Below are positions 12,001 to 22,301 of a DNA stretch of 64,000 bases, piece after piece. Origin of the DNA: Datisca glomerata. Its lineage: Eukaryota; Streptophyta; Magnoliopsida; Cucurbitales; Datiscaceae. Location of the stretch: assembly GCA_003255025.1 (NCBI GenBank), contig QANY01004052.1:1488001-1552000 (forward strand), in the 5' to 3' direction. A program made the translations under genes and the position numbers. Position 1 is the stretch's first letter. Every line of letters begins with the position of its first letter. The notes under the pieces are model-generated. The model had not been told where the DNA came from, did not search any database, and worked only from the letters and a program-made list of their open reading frames with translations.

Positions 12001-13656
12001 CATGAAGTACACACGCGACCCGTGAATGCCTCATTTAGACTACATGAAGTACACATGCGACCCATGAAGGCCTCGTTTAGACTACATGAAGTCCACACGT
12101 GGCCCTTGAAGGCCTTATGTGGACTACATGTTGTCCAAATGTGGTCCTTGAAGGCCTCGAATGGACAACATGAAGTCCACACGCTGCCTTTGAAGGCCCA
12201 CATGTCGACCATATGAATTCCACAGGTGGTATGTTAAGGCCTCATGTCGATTACATGAAGTACAAGTGCAGCCTGTGAAGGCCTCACGTGGCCTACATAA
12301 AGTCCCAAAGCTACCCATGAAGGCCTCGTATGGACAACATGAAGTCCACACACGACCTGTGAAGGCCTCGTGTCGACTACATGAACTCCACACGCAGCTC
12401 GTGAAGGCCTCGTGTGGAAAACATGAAGTCCATACACGGCACGTGAAGGCGTCGTGTGGACAAAATGAAGTCCACACACGACCCATGAAGGCCTCATATG
12501 GACTACATGAAGTCCACACGCGAACTGTGAATGCCTTATGTGGATTACATGAAGTCCACAAGTGACCCGTGAGACCTTGTGCCGACTACATGAAGTCCAC
12601 ACACTACCCGTGAAGGCCTCTAGTCGACTACATGAAGTCCACACGCTACACGTGAAGGCCTTGTGTGGACTACATGAAGTCCCCACGCGGCCCATGAAGG
12701 CCTCGTGTCGACTACACAAAGTCCACACGCGGCCCATGAAGGCCTCTTGCCGACAAATGAAGTCCACACGTTGCTTGTGAAAGCCTCGTGTGGACTACAT
12801 GAAGCCCACACGCACCCCTTGAAGGCCTTTTGTCTACTATATCAAGTCCACACATGGCTCGTGAAGCCTCGTGTCGACTACATGAAGTCTACACGTGGCC
12901 CGTTAAGGCCTCGTGTGGACTACATGAAGTCCACACCCGACCCGTGAAGGCTTCGTGCCGACTACATGAAGTCCACACGTGGCCTGTGAATGCCTTTTGC
13001 CAATAAATGAAATCCACATGTTGCCCGTGAAAGCCTCGTATGGACTACATGAAGTCCACACATTACCCGTGAAGGCCTCGTGTGTACTATATGAAGTCCA
13101 CACGCAGCCCGTGTAGGCCTCATGTCGACTACATGATGTCCACACGTGGCCCGTGAAGGCCTCGTGTCGACTACATCTAGTCTACACAAGGTCCGTGAAG
13201 GCCTCGTATCAACTACATGGAGTCCACACACGACCCGTGAAGGCCTCGTGTCGACTACATGAAGTCCACACGCAGCCCGTTAAGGCCTCGTGTTGACTAC
13301 ATGAAGTACATACGTAGCTCGTGCAGTCCTCGTGTCGATTGCATGAAGTCCAAATGATGTCCATGAAGGCCTCATGTTGAGTACATAAAATCTACACACG
13401 ACCCGTGAAGGCTCCGTGTCTACTACATGAAGTCCATACGCGGCCCGTGAAGGCCCTGTGTCGACTACATGAAGTCCCCACGCGTCCCATGAGGGCATCA
13501 TGTCGACTATAGGAAGTCCACACTCTGCCCGTGAAGGCCTTGTGTAGACTACATAAAGTTCACATGCGGCCCATGAAGACCTCGTGTCGACTACATGAAG
13601 TTCGCACACGGCCCGTGAAAGCCTCGTGTCGACTACATGAAGTCTGCACATGGCCG
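6057..13656. repeat. 42-bp minisatellite array, about 180 copies
   Basis: The unit is 42 bp and contains, in order, CATGAAGTCCACACG, CGG, CCCGTGAAGGCCTCG and TGTCGACTA. It repeats head to tail for about 7.6 kb with 5-30% divergence between copies and occasional short indels. It is distinctly GC-richer than its AT-rich surroundings. Because 42 is divisible by 3 and three of the six consensus frames lack stops (+: HEVHTRPVKASCRL; -: SRHEAFTGRVWTSC; -: VDTRPSRAACGLHV), chance open frames of 60-190 codons litter both strands. They do not share one start or conserve a single frame and are not called as genes. A higher-order period near 1.4 kb is visible between 8.2 and 12.2 kb. Confidence 0.97.
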
Positions 13657-13899
13657 ATATACAACCAAATAAATGTAGTTGATGTGGTTTACGCGGACAC
13701 AATAGATAAACATGCAAACATCTTATCCCCCTTCGCATGCATGATAAATCGCAACCAGACACATAAGCTTGTATGTATATTGTTAATATTTTGTATGTAT
13801 ATTGTATGAATTTTTTATAGGTATTGTATCTATTTTTATCCACCTAAGTATTTACTTGTTTTGGTTAGTAAGCAAACTAATGCAAATTACATATATTCG
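13657..13899. other. spacer between two arrays
   Basis: Unique AT-rich sequence that starts abruptly where the 42-bp array stops. No gene or transposon terminus recognised. Confidence 0.5.
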
Positions 13900-14510
13900 A
13901 TGACTTCTTGAAGAGTTCAAGTTCAAGTAGTGGTTTATGACTACTTGAACCCTTCAAGTATTACATTACCTCTTGACAAATCACTGCAGTAGAAAAAAAT
14001 GGCTACCTGAGGGGTACAAGTAGTAGTTTTTTATTACTTGAACCCTTCAAGTAATTATATTGTTTGATGCCCTCTATTTATACAGAGAGTATGCAATTAC
14101 TTGAAAGGTTCAAGTAGTAATATTATTTGTTGCCATCTTTTTATACAGAGAGTATGTAACTACTTGAAAGGTTCAAGTAGTATTTTTTTACTACTTGAAC
14201 CCTTCAAGTAGTAATATTATTTGCTTCCTTCTTTTTATACATAGATAATGTAACTACTTGAATGGTTCAAGTAGTATTTTTTACTACTTGAACTCTTCAA
14301 GTAGTAATATTATACGCTGCCCTCTTTTTATATGATGAGTATGTAACTACTTGAAGGGATCAAGTAATATTTTTCTACTACTTGAACAATTCAAGTAGTC
14401 ATATTGTTTGCTTCCCTCTTTTTATACAGAGAGCATGTAACTACTTGAAGGGTTCAAATAGTATTTTTTTACTACTTGAACCCTTCAAGTAGTCATATTG
14501 AACCTCTCAT
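13900..14510. repeat. about 94-bp tandem array of paired hairpins
   Basis: About 13 near-perfect inverted repeats with arms ACTACTTGAA and TTCAAGTAGT separated by three variable bases. They occur two per unit. The unit also contains a spacer of the type CCTCTTTTTATACAGAGAGTATGTA. Corresponding hairpins at about 14160, 14254, 14347 and 14441 give a period of 93-94 bp, while the left part is less regular (a 62-bp step near 14098-14160). There is no coding capacity. The array sits in a roughly 1-kb segment lodged inside the 42-bp minisatellite. Confidence 0.9.
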
Positions 14511-14639
14511 CAGTTTATAATTTCTTGAATTCCAATCAACAAATATATCCAATAAAAAACTTATTATCCAAAGAAGTGTTTATAAGAATTTAAACATCCA
14601 AACAACAAACAAAAAACAAAGTGTTCATAGTTCTGCAAG

Positions 14640-14828
14640 ACCCTCAAGCCTCATGTGGACTACATGGAGTCCATACGTGGCCCGTGTAGGCCTCGAGTCG
14701 ACTATATGAAGTCCACACTCGGCCTTTAAAGGCCTCGTTTGGACTACATGAAGTCCACATGCGGCCTGAGAAGGCCTCGTGTAGACTACATGAAGTCTAC
14801 ACGCTACCCGTGATGGCCTCGTATAGAC
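14640..14828. repeat. 42-bp minisatellite, resumed fragment
   Basis: About 4.5 further copies of the same 42-bp unit (for example ACTACATGAAGTCCACATG and GGCCTCGTGTAGACTACATG). They show that the 13657-14639 segment is an insertion into, or an internal replacement of, the array. The fragment ends exactly where a copia LTR begins. Confidence 0.93.
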
Positions 14829-16171
14829 TGTTGGACATAGTGCCCTTAAAACATGTGTTTAGATCTTTTTAATATGAAATTATATTTTTTATAATTGTTC
14901 TTTTACATTACTGTTGAATAATTTATATATTTGAAAATTTCATATTCAATAATGAGTCTATAATTTTATATAAGTACGAGAGGATTAAGATCATAGATAA
15001 TGAATAAAATAGTCCGCAACGTATTAAAGTATGAAATCTTTAATGAATGGTTGTTAGTACGGTTCACTAAGCATTATAAATGCGTGTGATCCAGATCCGG
15101 ATCATTGATGTGGATAGACATATTAGTGAAAGTATTTTATATAATTAGATTATATAGGACATGATCGATGTTGATTAATATATTTATTAACTTTTCGGAC
15201 ATGAGAAAAGGACTAATTTGAGATAAGAATTAAATTTTTGGAGCAAATATATAATTATGAGGTAATTATATGTAATTAATTAATTAAATTATTTAATGTA
15301 ATTTTTAGAAATTTGTGTTGATCGATATGTGAGAGAGAATTTTACTAAATTAAACAATATTAAATAATTATGAGATAATGATTTGATTTGGTTTATCTAA
15401 TCTGTTAATTAACAAATAAGATAATTGATTGGGAAATCAGATAAGTTAATTTTAAATTAATTGATATCTAGATATTTATCTGATTAAAATAAATAATAAA
15501 ATTGGAAAATTGCCACATGGAATATTGTGGCTTTTCACGGTACACTGCAGTGCCGTATGGCACTATAGTGTTGCTCAATTGCAGTGAGTCTCACTGCAAT
15601 GACATATTTGTAATTAATTTATTAATTTGTGTAAATCCCTTAAAAATATGATGAGCACTGACTTAGATGAGATATATTGATATTATTCTATTGGTCTCAG
15701 TGTCGCAACTGCAATCAGTGTGCAATTGTGTGATTAACGGTTTATCAAAAAGCTTTGTGAGTTTTCATAATTCTATAAGCTCACAATGGTCCTTCTCTTA
15801 AATCTATAGATCTCATGTGCTGAGTACATCTAGTGACATGAAAGTATCTTTGATTTATTCTACGTGCTCAAACACGTCCTACTGTGTTTGAGGATTGGCT
15901 TGAAAGATCTTGGTGTGGATCTCACAGTCTGTTATTCATGAGATTACATGTTCGTTGTTTGCAAGGATCCTTGATAGACTACAAGAAGTATAATTCATAT
16001 ATTTGTTTGTCTTATATTTAATGTACATATATAATGGATCCGATCCGACAAATGTTTTTCAATTAAAAAATATTTCATCTTTGGGATTTGCGACGATGCG
16101 ATCATTTATCGTTTAATATTTTTTTTAAACATCACCGCGCCTTCCACCGTGCATCGCCGCGTATTCCAACA
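14829..16171 (+). mobile_element. 5' LTR of a Ty1/copia element (forward)
   Basis: A 1343-bp segment bounded by TGTTGG and CCAACA and followed two bases later by a tRNA primer site, which defines it as the 5' LTR. It directly abuts the 42-bp repeat. Its first 300 bp are clearly related to the reverse-oriented LTR at 38188-40368 (shared words such as TACGGTTCACTAAGCATTAT and GATCCGGATCATTGATGTGG). The matching 3' LTR is not in the window. Confidence 0.88.
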
Positions 16172-16173
16172 AT

Positions 16174-16185
16174 TGGTATCAGAGC
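16174..16185 (+). other. primer binding site (initiator Met tRNA)
   Basis: TGGTATCAGAGC lies two bases after the LTR's terminal CA. This is the standard plant copia minus-strand primer site. Confidence 0.9.
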
Positions 16186-18553
16186 GGTCTTTATATAAGT
16201 ATAGAAAAAATGTTGTCTGTATTTCTTGCATTATTCATTATATATGTTGATATGTATGAATGATTGGATGGTTATGTTTTTTGAATGCTTGCATGATGAT
16301 GAATCGTTAATTGTATGATGACTTTTGGGTTAGGCTTTATTCTTTATTTTTCTTTAGATCTTGTGTAAACCAATTGGGGTGTAAAAAATTTTGTATTTTT
16401 TATTTTGAATATCATGATATAAAAAATTTCATATGCGAGAAGACGAAGAACACATGAGACTAACGAGGAGAAGAAAAGAGAAATAGGAATTAAGAATTCC
16501 GTCACCGACACCGACAAAGTGGTTACCAATAGTGGCGTTGTCGGCACCAGCAAAGTGGTTTTCAGCACTGACGCCGTCGGCTTTCCTGTTGCGTAATCAC
16601 CGCCGGAAAACTTGGTGGCAGTGGCTCTAACAGCGACACCGCCGTGAGGGATGCTGGCGGTTGGACCGCCAATGCAGATCCATGATACCGTGTTTTCCAA
16701 TCCCTGCGATGCTTCGCGAAAACCCTAATCCTATACTTTATCTTTTAAAATTTGAATTTTTGAAATTTTAAAATGGTAGTTATCCATTTTAATTTTTTAA
16801 AAATTAAAACTAATTAATTGATTGGTTTGACCCAAGATTGATGAGTCATCAAATTATTTTTTGACTAATCAAATTTAATTAATTTTAAAAGATAATTAAT
16901 TGGAAAAAATAGTTTATCCTAATTAAATGGGTTTTGATCAAAGTTTTAAGATTATGAAGATGAACCTCTGGTGGAGAATGAGCTATTTTGAAAATATGTA
17001 TTCTTAGTCCTCTTTGTAATTATTTCTATTATTTAAAGTTATAATTTAGAAATACTAAATAGTCATTCGGATCATCATTTATTTATTTATTCATTTATTG
17101 TATTTATTTAAATAAATGTTTATTGATTTGATTGATAACATGATCATGCATTAGTCGATTACATGCCATACATAAAACTCGGATCATCATTTATTGTATT
17201 TATTTAAATAAATGCCACACAGTTTATTTAATCTGGCATCTCATATTAGGACTCTCCTAATATGTTTATGTGAATTGCTTTGGGAAATCAATTGCACGTA
17301 AGCTGCTAAGTTTTAAGTAGTTAAACTTGGTAATCACACCACTCTAAAGTCCTTAATAACCTTTAGGATAACTGACTTTATTAGAAGAGTTTTATTAAAG
17401 TTCGATTAGGGGTGTTCAAAGTCAAACCAAACCAAATCGAACTGAATCGAAAATGACCGGCTCGGTCAAATTTTTATGTGTTCAGCTCGGTTTTATTGCC
17501 GAACCGAAGTTTTGGTTTGATTCAAAATTTTGGCGGTATTCAAACTAAACTAAACTGAACCGAAACATTAAATTAATATTATTATTTTTTATTTTTATAT
17601 GTACTTTCATATAAAACCGAACCGAACCGAAACAAATTTTTTATTTTATATTATTTTTTCAATAATATCATTTTAAATTAATTTTAAAAAATATTTTTAA
17701 TTAATAATACTGAACCGAAGAACACGGTTCGATTCAGTTCATTTAGCATTCATAGTTTGGTTCAGTTTTGTTTCATCGCCGAACCGTGAACGCCTGTAGT
17801 TTGATGGATGCAATTAATTAGTTTCTCTAAGTTCATCTAATTTTGACTTAGGCTCTTTAGAAGGTTAAATGAACTAGACCAACAAGATTAGATTAAAAAT
17901 TAATTTTAAATTCATAGGGTATTTTAACTAGTAATTAATTTGGAATTATTTGATTAATTAAATAGAACACATTAATTATAAAATTGTCAGTTAGAGAAGG
18001 TTGACATATTAATGTAACCTATGGTCTCCAGTATTAGTACAACATTGTGAGATACATAGAGGGACTCGAGTTGGCTTTATTTTCATCTCTCTAAAGAAGG
18101 TTTTGAACTATATCAATATTAGGTTGAACATCATAAGAAGATAGGACTAAGTGATGTAGTTTAGACTTAACCGACCCTAAAGCTGCATATTATAAATTAA
18201 GTCATGAAATCTGAAATAATGGGTTACACTCACAAAGTCACAATTAAGTTTTGAGTGGATAATTATGACTTAACTAAATTAGCGATACCTTATTGTTAAA
18301 AGAGAAAATATGAGATATTTTGAGTTTTAATTAATAAGCATGAGAATGTCTCATAGATAGCTTAAAATTAATCAGACCGGCCTAAGGTGGCACATTAATT
18401 GTTAGGTTGTCTTATCGTGGATTAGTAATTGTTAAGTTTATGTGTTTGATATGTTCCATTCATGTACCACCTTTACTTTCTGAATTTCTTGATATTTATT
18501 TCAATTATATTGAATAATGTATGTTTTACTTTTCAGTTATTATTATGTTTATC
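16186..18553 (+). other. untranslated leader of the forward copia element
   Basis: A region of about 2.4 kb between primer site and gag without a recognisable product. A GC-richer patch at 16490-16700 resembles the leader of the third copia element (60830-61000). An hAT-like non-autonomous element is inserted at 17408-17798, and the remainder is AT-rich. Confidence 0.6.
17408..17798. mobile_element. hAT-like non-autonomous element, copy 1
   Basis: A 391-bp GGTTCGG-rich repeat beginning AGGGGTGTTCA and ending GTGAACGCCTGTA, rich in AACCGAACCGAA and its complement. Flanking GTTCGATT (17400-17407) and GTTTGATG (17799-17806) match at 6 of 8 positions, which fits the 8-bp target duplication of hAT elements. 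Other copies lie at 26781, 35674 and 47756. It interrupts the copia leader, so it arrived after the retrotransposon. Confidence 0.65.
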
Positions 18554-20233
18554 ATGAGCAACTCTATTACTACTTTACTCGCGCTTGAAAAACTTAATGA
18601 TGATAACTTCATAAGATGGAAGTCGAATTCGAATTTGTCCTTAATGAGGAATGTTCTGAAAAGCTCACTGATGATGCCCCGAAAAATGTTTGGGACAAAT
18701 ATGATGCTTGGATCATAGATTCAATGGCTATCATTGATGTTATAAATAAGTTGTAATTCAACAAAACTTCATTGTTGAATGAACTGTAGACTTTTGGGTC
18801 ACTCAACAAGAGTATAACCAAAGAGGGCAAGGCAAATGTTGCTGAGCAAAACCCTTATTCCACTATTGTTAATAGTAACAAAAAGAATAAGAAGAATGGT
18901 ACAGATAAAAGTAAGAATAAGAAGAGGAAATAAAGTCAAAAAGTCACCCAAGGTCAAGAAGAACAAAGGCGACATCGAACCCAAGAGAAAATGTTTCTAC
19001 TGTGGAGTTGGAGGTCAATGGAAGAGAAACTGTGACAAGTATCTTTTTCGAGCTGAAAAAGAAAGATAAATATGATTTACTTGCACTTGAAGTTTGCTTA
19101 GTGGAATATGATTTGTCATCCTGGATATCGGATTCAAGAGCCACAAACATAGTATGTTCTTTTTTGCAGATGCTTTATTCATCAATGGAGCTGACTGATG
19201 GCAATGTGATAATGGGAGTTGGCAGTCGTGCGCTCGTGTTAGCAAAAGCATTGGGGACAGTCCATTTAAGCTATGGTAATAATTTTCTTATTTTGAACAA
19301 TGGATATCTTATTCCTGGTTTTTCAATAAATTTGATTTTTTATCGTTACTGCATAAACAATTATTTGATATTTTTTATTAATAATCAATTTATTATTTCG
19401 AAGAATGGACTCAATATTTGTCATACAAAAGTTTCGAACGGACTGTATGTGCTCAAACCGACCGAAAATACGTTAAATAATTCAGAATTGTTTAAATTAG
19501 CAAATCCTAAAAGTAACAAATGACAAAGTATTTCTCATGATGATGACATGTATCCATGACATCTTATGTTGGGACATCTTAATCTAGATAGATTAAATCG
19601 GTTAACAAAGCATGGTGCTTTAAGAGAAATAAAAGTCGAGACTCTTCTGATTTGTGAATCTTGTCCAGAGGATAAAATGATCGAGGGGCATTTCTCTAGA
19701 AAGGGCCAAAGAGCTGCAAGTACATAGTGATGTTTGTGGATCGATCAATATACAAGCTAGAGGTGGGTATGAGTACTTTTTCACATTCATCGACGGTTAC
19801 TCTAGATATGGATATACTTACCTATTATATAGAAAGTCTGAAACTTTTGGAAAGTTTGAAGACTTCAAAGTCAAAGCTGAAAAGCAATTAGATAAATATT
19901 TGAAAACACTTCGATGAGATCGAGGTGGTGAATAATGGATTTAGAATTCAAGGATTACCTGCTGGAGTATGACATTCTATCTCAACTCACAACACCTAGA
20001 ACGTCACAGTAAAATGGTGTTTCAAAAAGGAAAACCCGAACTCTATTGGATATGGTTATGTCGATGTTAAGCTACTCATCACTACCACTCACATTCTGGG
20101 GATATGCACTTCAAACGGAAACCTACATTTTGAATGTAGTGCATTCTAAGTCTGTAAGCAAAACACCTTTAGAGTTATGAATGACTCCAAACCTAGTTTG
20201 TGACATTTCTATACATGGGGGTGTCTAGATCAC
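18554..20233 (+). pseudogene. copia gag-pol remnant (gag, protease, integrase start)
   Basis: Gag begins near the ATG at 18554 with the copia-typical segment ALEKLNDDNFIRWKSN, then shifts frame. A zinc knuckle near 18990-19035 reads CFYCGVGGQWKRNC, with the metal-binding His replaced by Gln. The protease site near 19128 is DSR instead of DSG. Integrase follows from about 19560 with the HLNLDRLNRLTKHGAL segment and a DRGGE-like motif near 19918, broken by stops and shifts. Sequence similarity ends at the WGC motif near 20212-20233, where PIF transposase sequence takes over. Reverse transcriptase and RNase H are missing. The protein is dead, and the closest relative in this window is the reverse copy at 40385-44035. 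Confidence 0.88.
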
Positions 20234-20652
20234 GTTATATACCAATGGTGAAGATTTCTTCACACCATACAAAGGGCAACGCATTTGATGATTGGAGGGA
20301 AGAACATCAACCAATTACTCTTGAAGAATTCTTCAACACGAGGCATTCCTCAGTAAGAAATGTTATTGAAAGGGATTTTGGGTTTTTAAGGGGTCGTTGG
20401 GCAATACTTAGAGGGAAATCTTATAACCATGTTAAAATTCAATGTAGCACCATTACGGCATGTTGCCTTCTTCATAATTTGATTTTACGTGAAATGTCTA
20501 TGGGTCCTTTTGAGTTATAAAATGACTATGTTGATGAATAATTTTTTGAGTGCTAACATATAATCTACATGAAACCGTCAAATAGTTGGACTACTCGGAG
20601 GTACAACTTAGCAAAAGAGATGTTTGAAGAGTGGACCAATGAAAGGAATTGA
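20234..20652 (+). pseudogene. PIF/Harbinger transposase C-terminal fragment
   Basis: A reading frame with YTNGEDFFTPYKGQR, a one-base shift near 20285, then DDWREEHQPITLEEFFNTRH and VRNVIERDFGFLRGRWAILR. This is the conserved C-terminal part of DDE_Tnp_4/HARBI1-type transposases, including the arginine-rich helix and the HNL motif. A TAA at 20518-20520 interrupts it, and further on the family's closing helix (SWTTRRYNLAKEMFEEWTNE) is still readable up to about 20650. Upstream DDE residues are absent because the fragment starts at a junction with copia integrase. It cannot encode an active enzyme. Confidence 0.85.
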
Positions 20653-20875
20653 TTTTCACTACAAATTAAGTCATTAGGTTGTTTGTTTGTGTCTTTATGT
20701 TTGTACTTCATTTTTTGAACTTGTAAGATTTTTATTTGAAAATCATTTTATTTGGTAATATTAAAATAAGCAGTTCTTCATTATGATGTGTACAGTTTGA
20801 GTATTTATGTTCATTTTATACAATTTAATTGTAAATGAGTTTTAAGCTATTGCGTTAGACACCGATGTGTGTAGG

Positions 20876-21235
20876 AATGGATCAAAATGAGCAAGCAAAA
20901 GTTACTTAGAAAAAGAAACATCAATGGACCCAATATGAGGATATGAAACTAGTGGAGTGCTTAGTGAAATTAATAGAAGTTGGGACATGGCGAGCTGATA
21001 ATGGTACGTTCAAAGCTGGTTTCCTACAACAACTTGAGAAATGGATGGAAGAAAGAATCCTAGGGTATGGCCTTCGAGCCCAACCATATATTGAATCTCG
21101 ATTCAAGTTGTTTAAGAAGCAATATACTATTACAACAGAGATGCTAGGACCAAACTGTAGCGGTTTTGGATGGGATGGCGCTGCAAAGTGTGTGTTTGCT
21201 GCTAAAGATGTATTTGATGATTAGGTGAAGGTATG
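20876..21235 (+). pseudogene. PIF/Harbinger Myb/SANT-like ORF, broken
   Basis: A frame starting with ATG at 20876 has a stop after ten codons. From about 20910 it continues with the Myb/SANT-like domain (DUF/Myb_DNA-bind_3 type): W-x-x-YEDMKLVECLVKLIEVGTW, then F-x-x-L-x-x-WMEERILGYGLRA and I-x-x-RFKLFKKQY. A second stop, TAG at 21222-21224, probably replaces a Trp codon. Plant PIF elements encode this DNA-binding partner next to the transposase, and here it follows the transposase fragment in the same orientation. Confidence 0.8.
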
Positions 21236-21412
21236 AGTTATTTTTTCATTTTATGAACCATTCAAAATGTGATAATGTTAATACGTTTGATTGATTCCTT
21301 CTGTTTAGTGTAATTGGCATAAGAGGAATGATTTTGTCTTGTTTTGTTTTTTATTTTTTCCTGAGACTTCCAAAAAATTGACTTAATCATTTTGTAAAGA
21401 CTGAGCTAGTCT

Positions 21413-21466
21413 ATTGTTTTTTTTTTTTGGGGGGGGGGGGGGNTTTTTTTTTTGGGGGGGGGGGGG
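21413..21466. other. assembly scar: T/G homopolymers around an N
   Basis: Two T-runs each followed by a run of G, with a single undetermined base at 21443. This two-fold T-then-G pattern is typical of low-quality read ends joined by an assembler and not of natural sequence. Distances across it should not be trusted. Confidence 0.9.
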
Positions 21467-22053
21467 TGATAACTATGGGTAAATATGGTCTTTTCTGAAT
21501 GCTTATAAGAATATGCACTTGTTTCATATATAAAAGATAAGTATCAAGGATGCATTGTTTCATATATAAAATATCAGTATCGATGATGCATAATTCATAA
21601 ATTTCTACTCTTTTCATATAGAAGACTGTTTCAGATGAATTTCAGTCCTTACATTAGCGTCATATACAAATATACTATAATTTGCAGACTCATACATGGT
21701 TTACTTAAGGCTTTACTCTTCTTCTGTGTTATATGTATGCTTATTAATGTTGTTGAAGTGGGAATTTAGAATTTGATTCTTATTTTTGTTCTGCATCTTT
21801 TTTTGAGGTTTCTTAATTTGCGGTGAGTTTTGTTTAATTCTCTTCGCTTCCTATGTTCTGATGGTTGGTGATGATGTTTGTTTCTCTTTCTGGGTTTTTT
21901 CTCTTTTCTTTGGTACCGAATTTTAATTGGGATGTTAATGGCGTCTCTTACTTCATATTTAAATGGTTGTCATTGACTGGTCAATTTGTTAGTTCTATTT
22001 AAATAATAGTTAGATTCGTGAAATATGAAAGTTTCACAGTTTGTCTACTGCTT
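21467..22053. other. AT-rich intergenic sequence
   Basis: No reading frame or motif recognised. A short imperfect duplication of a TTGTTTCATATATAAAA-type phrase occurs at about 21520-21570. Confidence 0.45.
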
Positions 22054-22285
22054 TAGGAGTTAAGATAACTGTAAAAAGTTGTGTTATATATGATCTGGAT
22101 TTTCTGTGAAGTTGTGCCAAAACATGGTAGTTGTGTATATTTTCTGGTTTCAATTTGTACTATTGTGTTGCATTAGGAGTTAAGATAGCTGCAATAATTG
22201 TGTTACATATGATCTGGATTTTCTACGAAGTTTGTGCCAAACATGGTAGTTGTCCATATTTTCTAGTTTCAATGTGTATATATAT
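22054..22285. repeat. tandem duplication of about 120 bp
   Basis: The segment from AGGAGTTAAGATAACTG (about 22055) recurs 120 bp downstream at about 22175 with some 88-90% identity over about 105 bp. The shared stretch includes GATCTGGATTTTCT and AACATGGTAGTTGT. The second copy ends in the TA microsatellite. Confidence 0.88.
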
Positions 22286-22301
22286 ATATATATATATATA
22301 T
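22277..22301. repeat. (TA)n microsatellite
   Basis: An uninterrupted TA run of about 12 units at the end of the 120-bp duplication. Confidence 0.95.

Noticed and set aside
6057..13656. Possible CRISPR-like array
   Set aside because: Units are contiguous with no unique spacers, and the context is a plant nuclear genome.
6016..13843. Many overlapping open frames of 60-190 codons on both strands, with 14-residue repeats
   Set aside because: They are by-products of a 42-bp unit divisible by 3 with three stop-free frames. Frames switch at indels, starts are not conserved, and both strands are equally open.
16344..16700. 118-codon - strand frame in the copia leader
   Set aside because: It lies antisense to the element's leader in a GC-richer patch and has no recognised domain.
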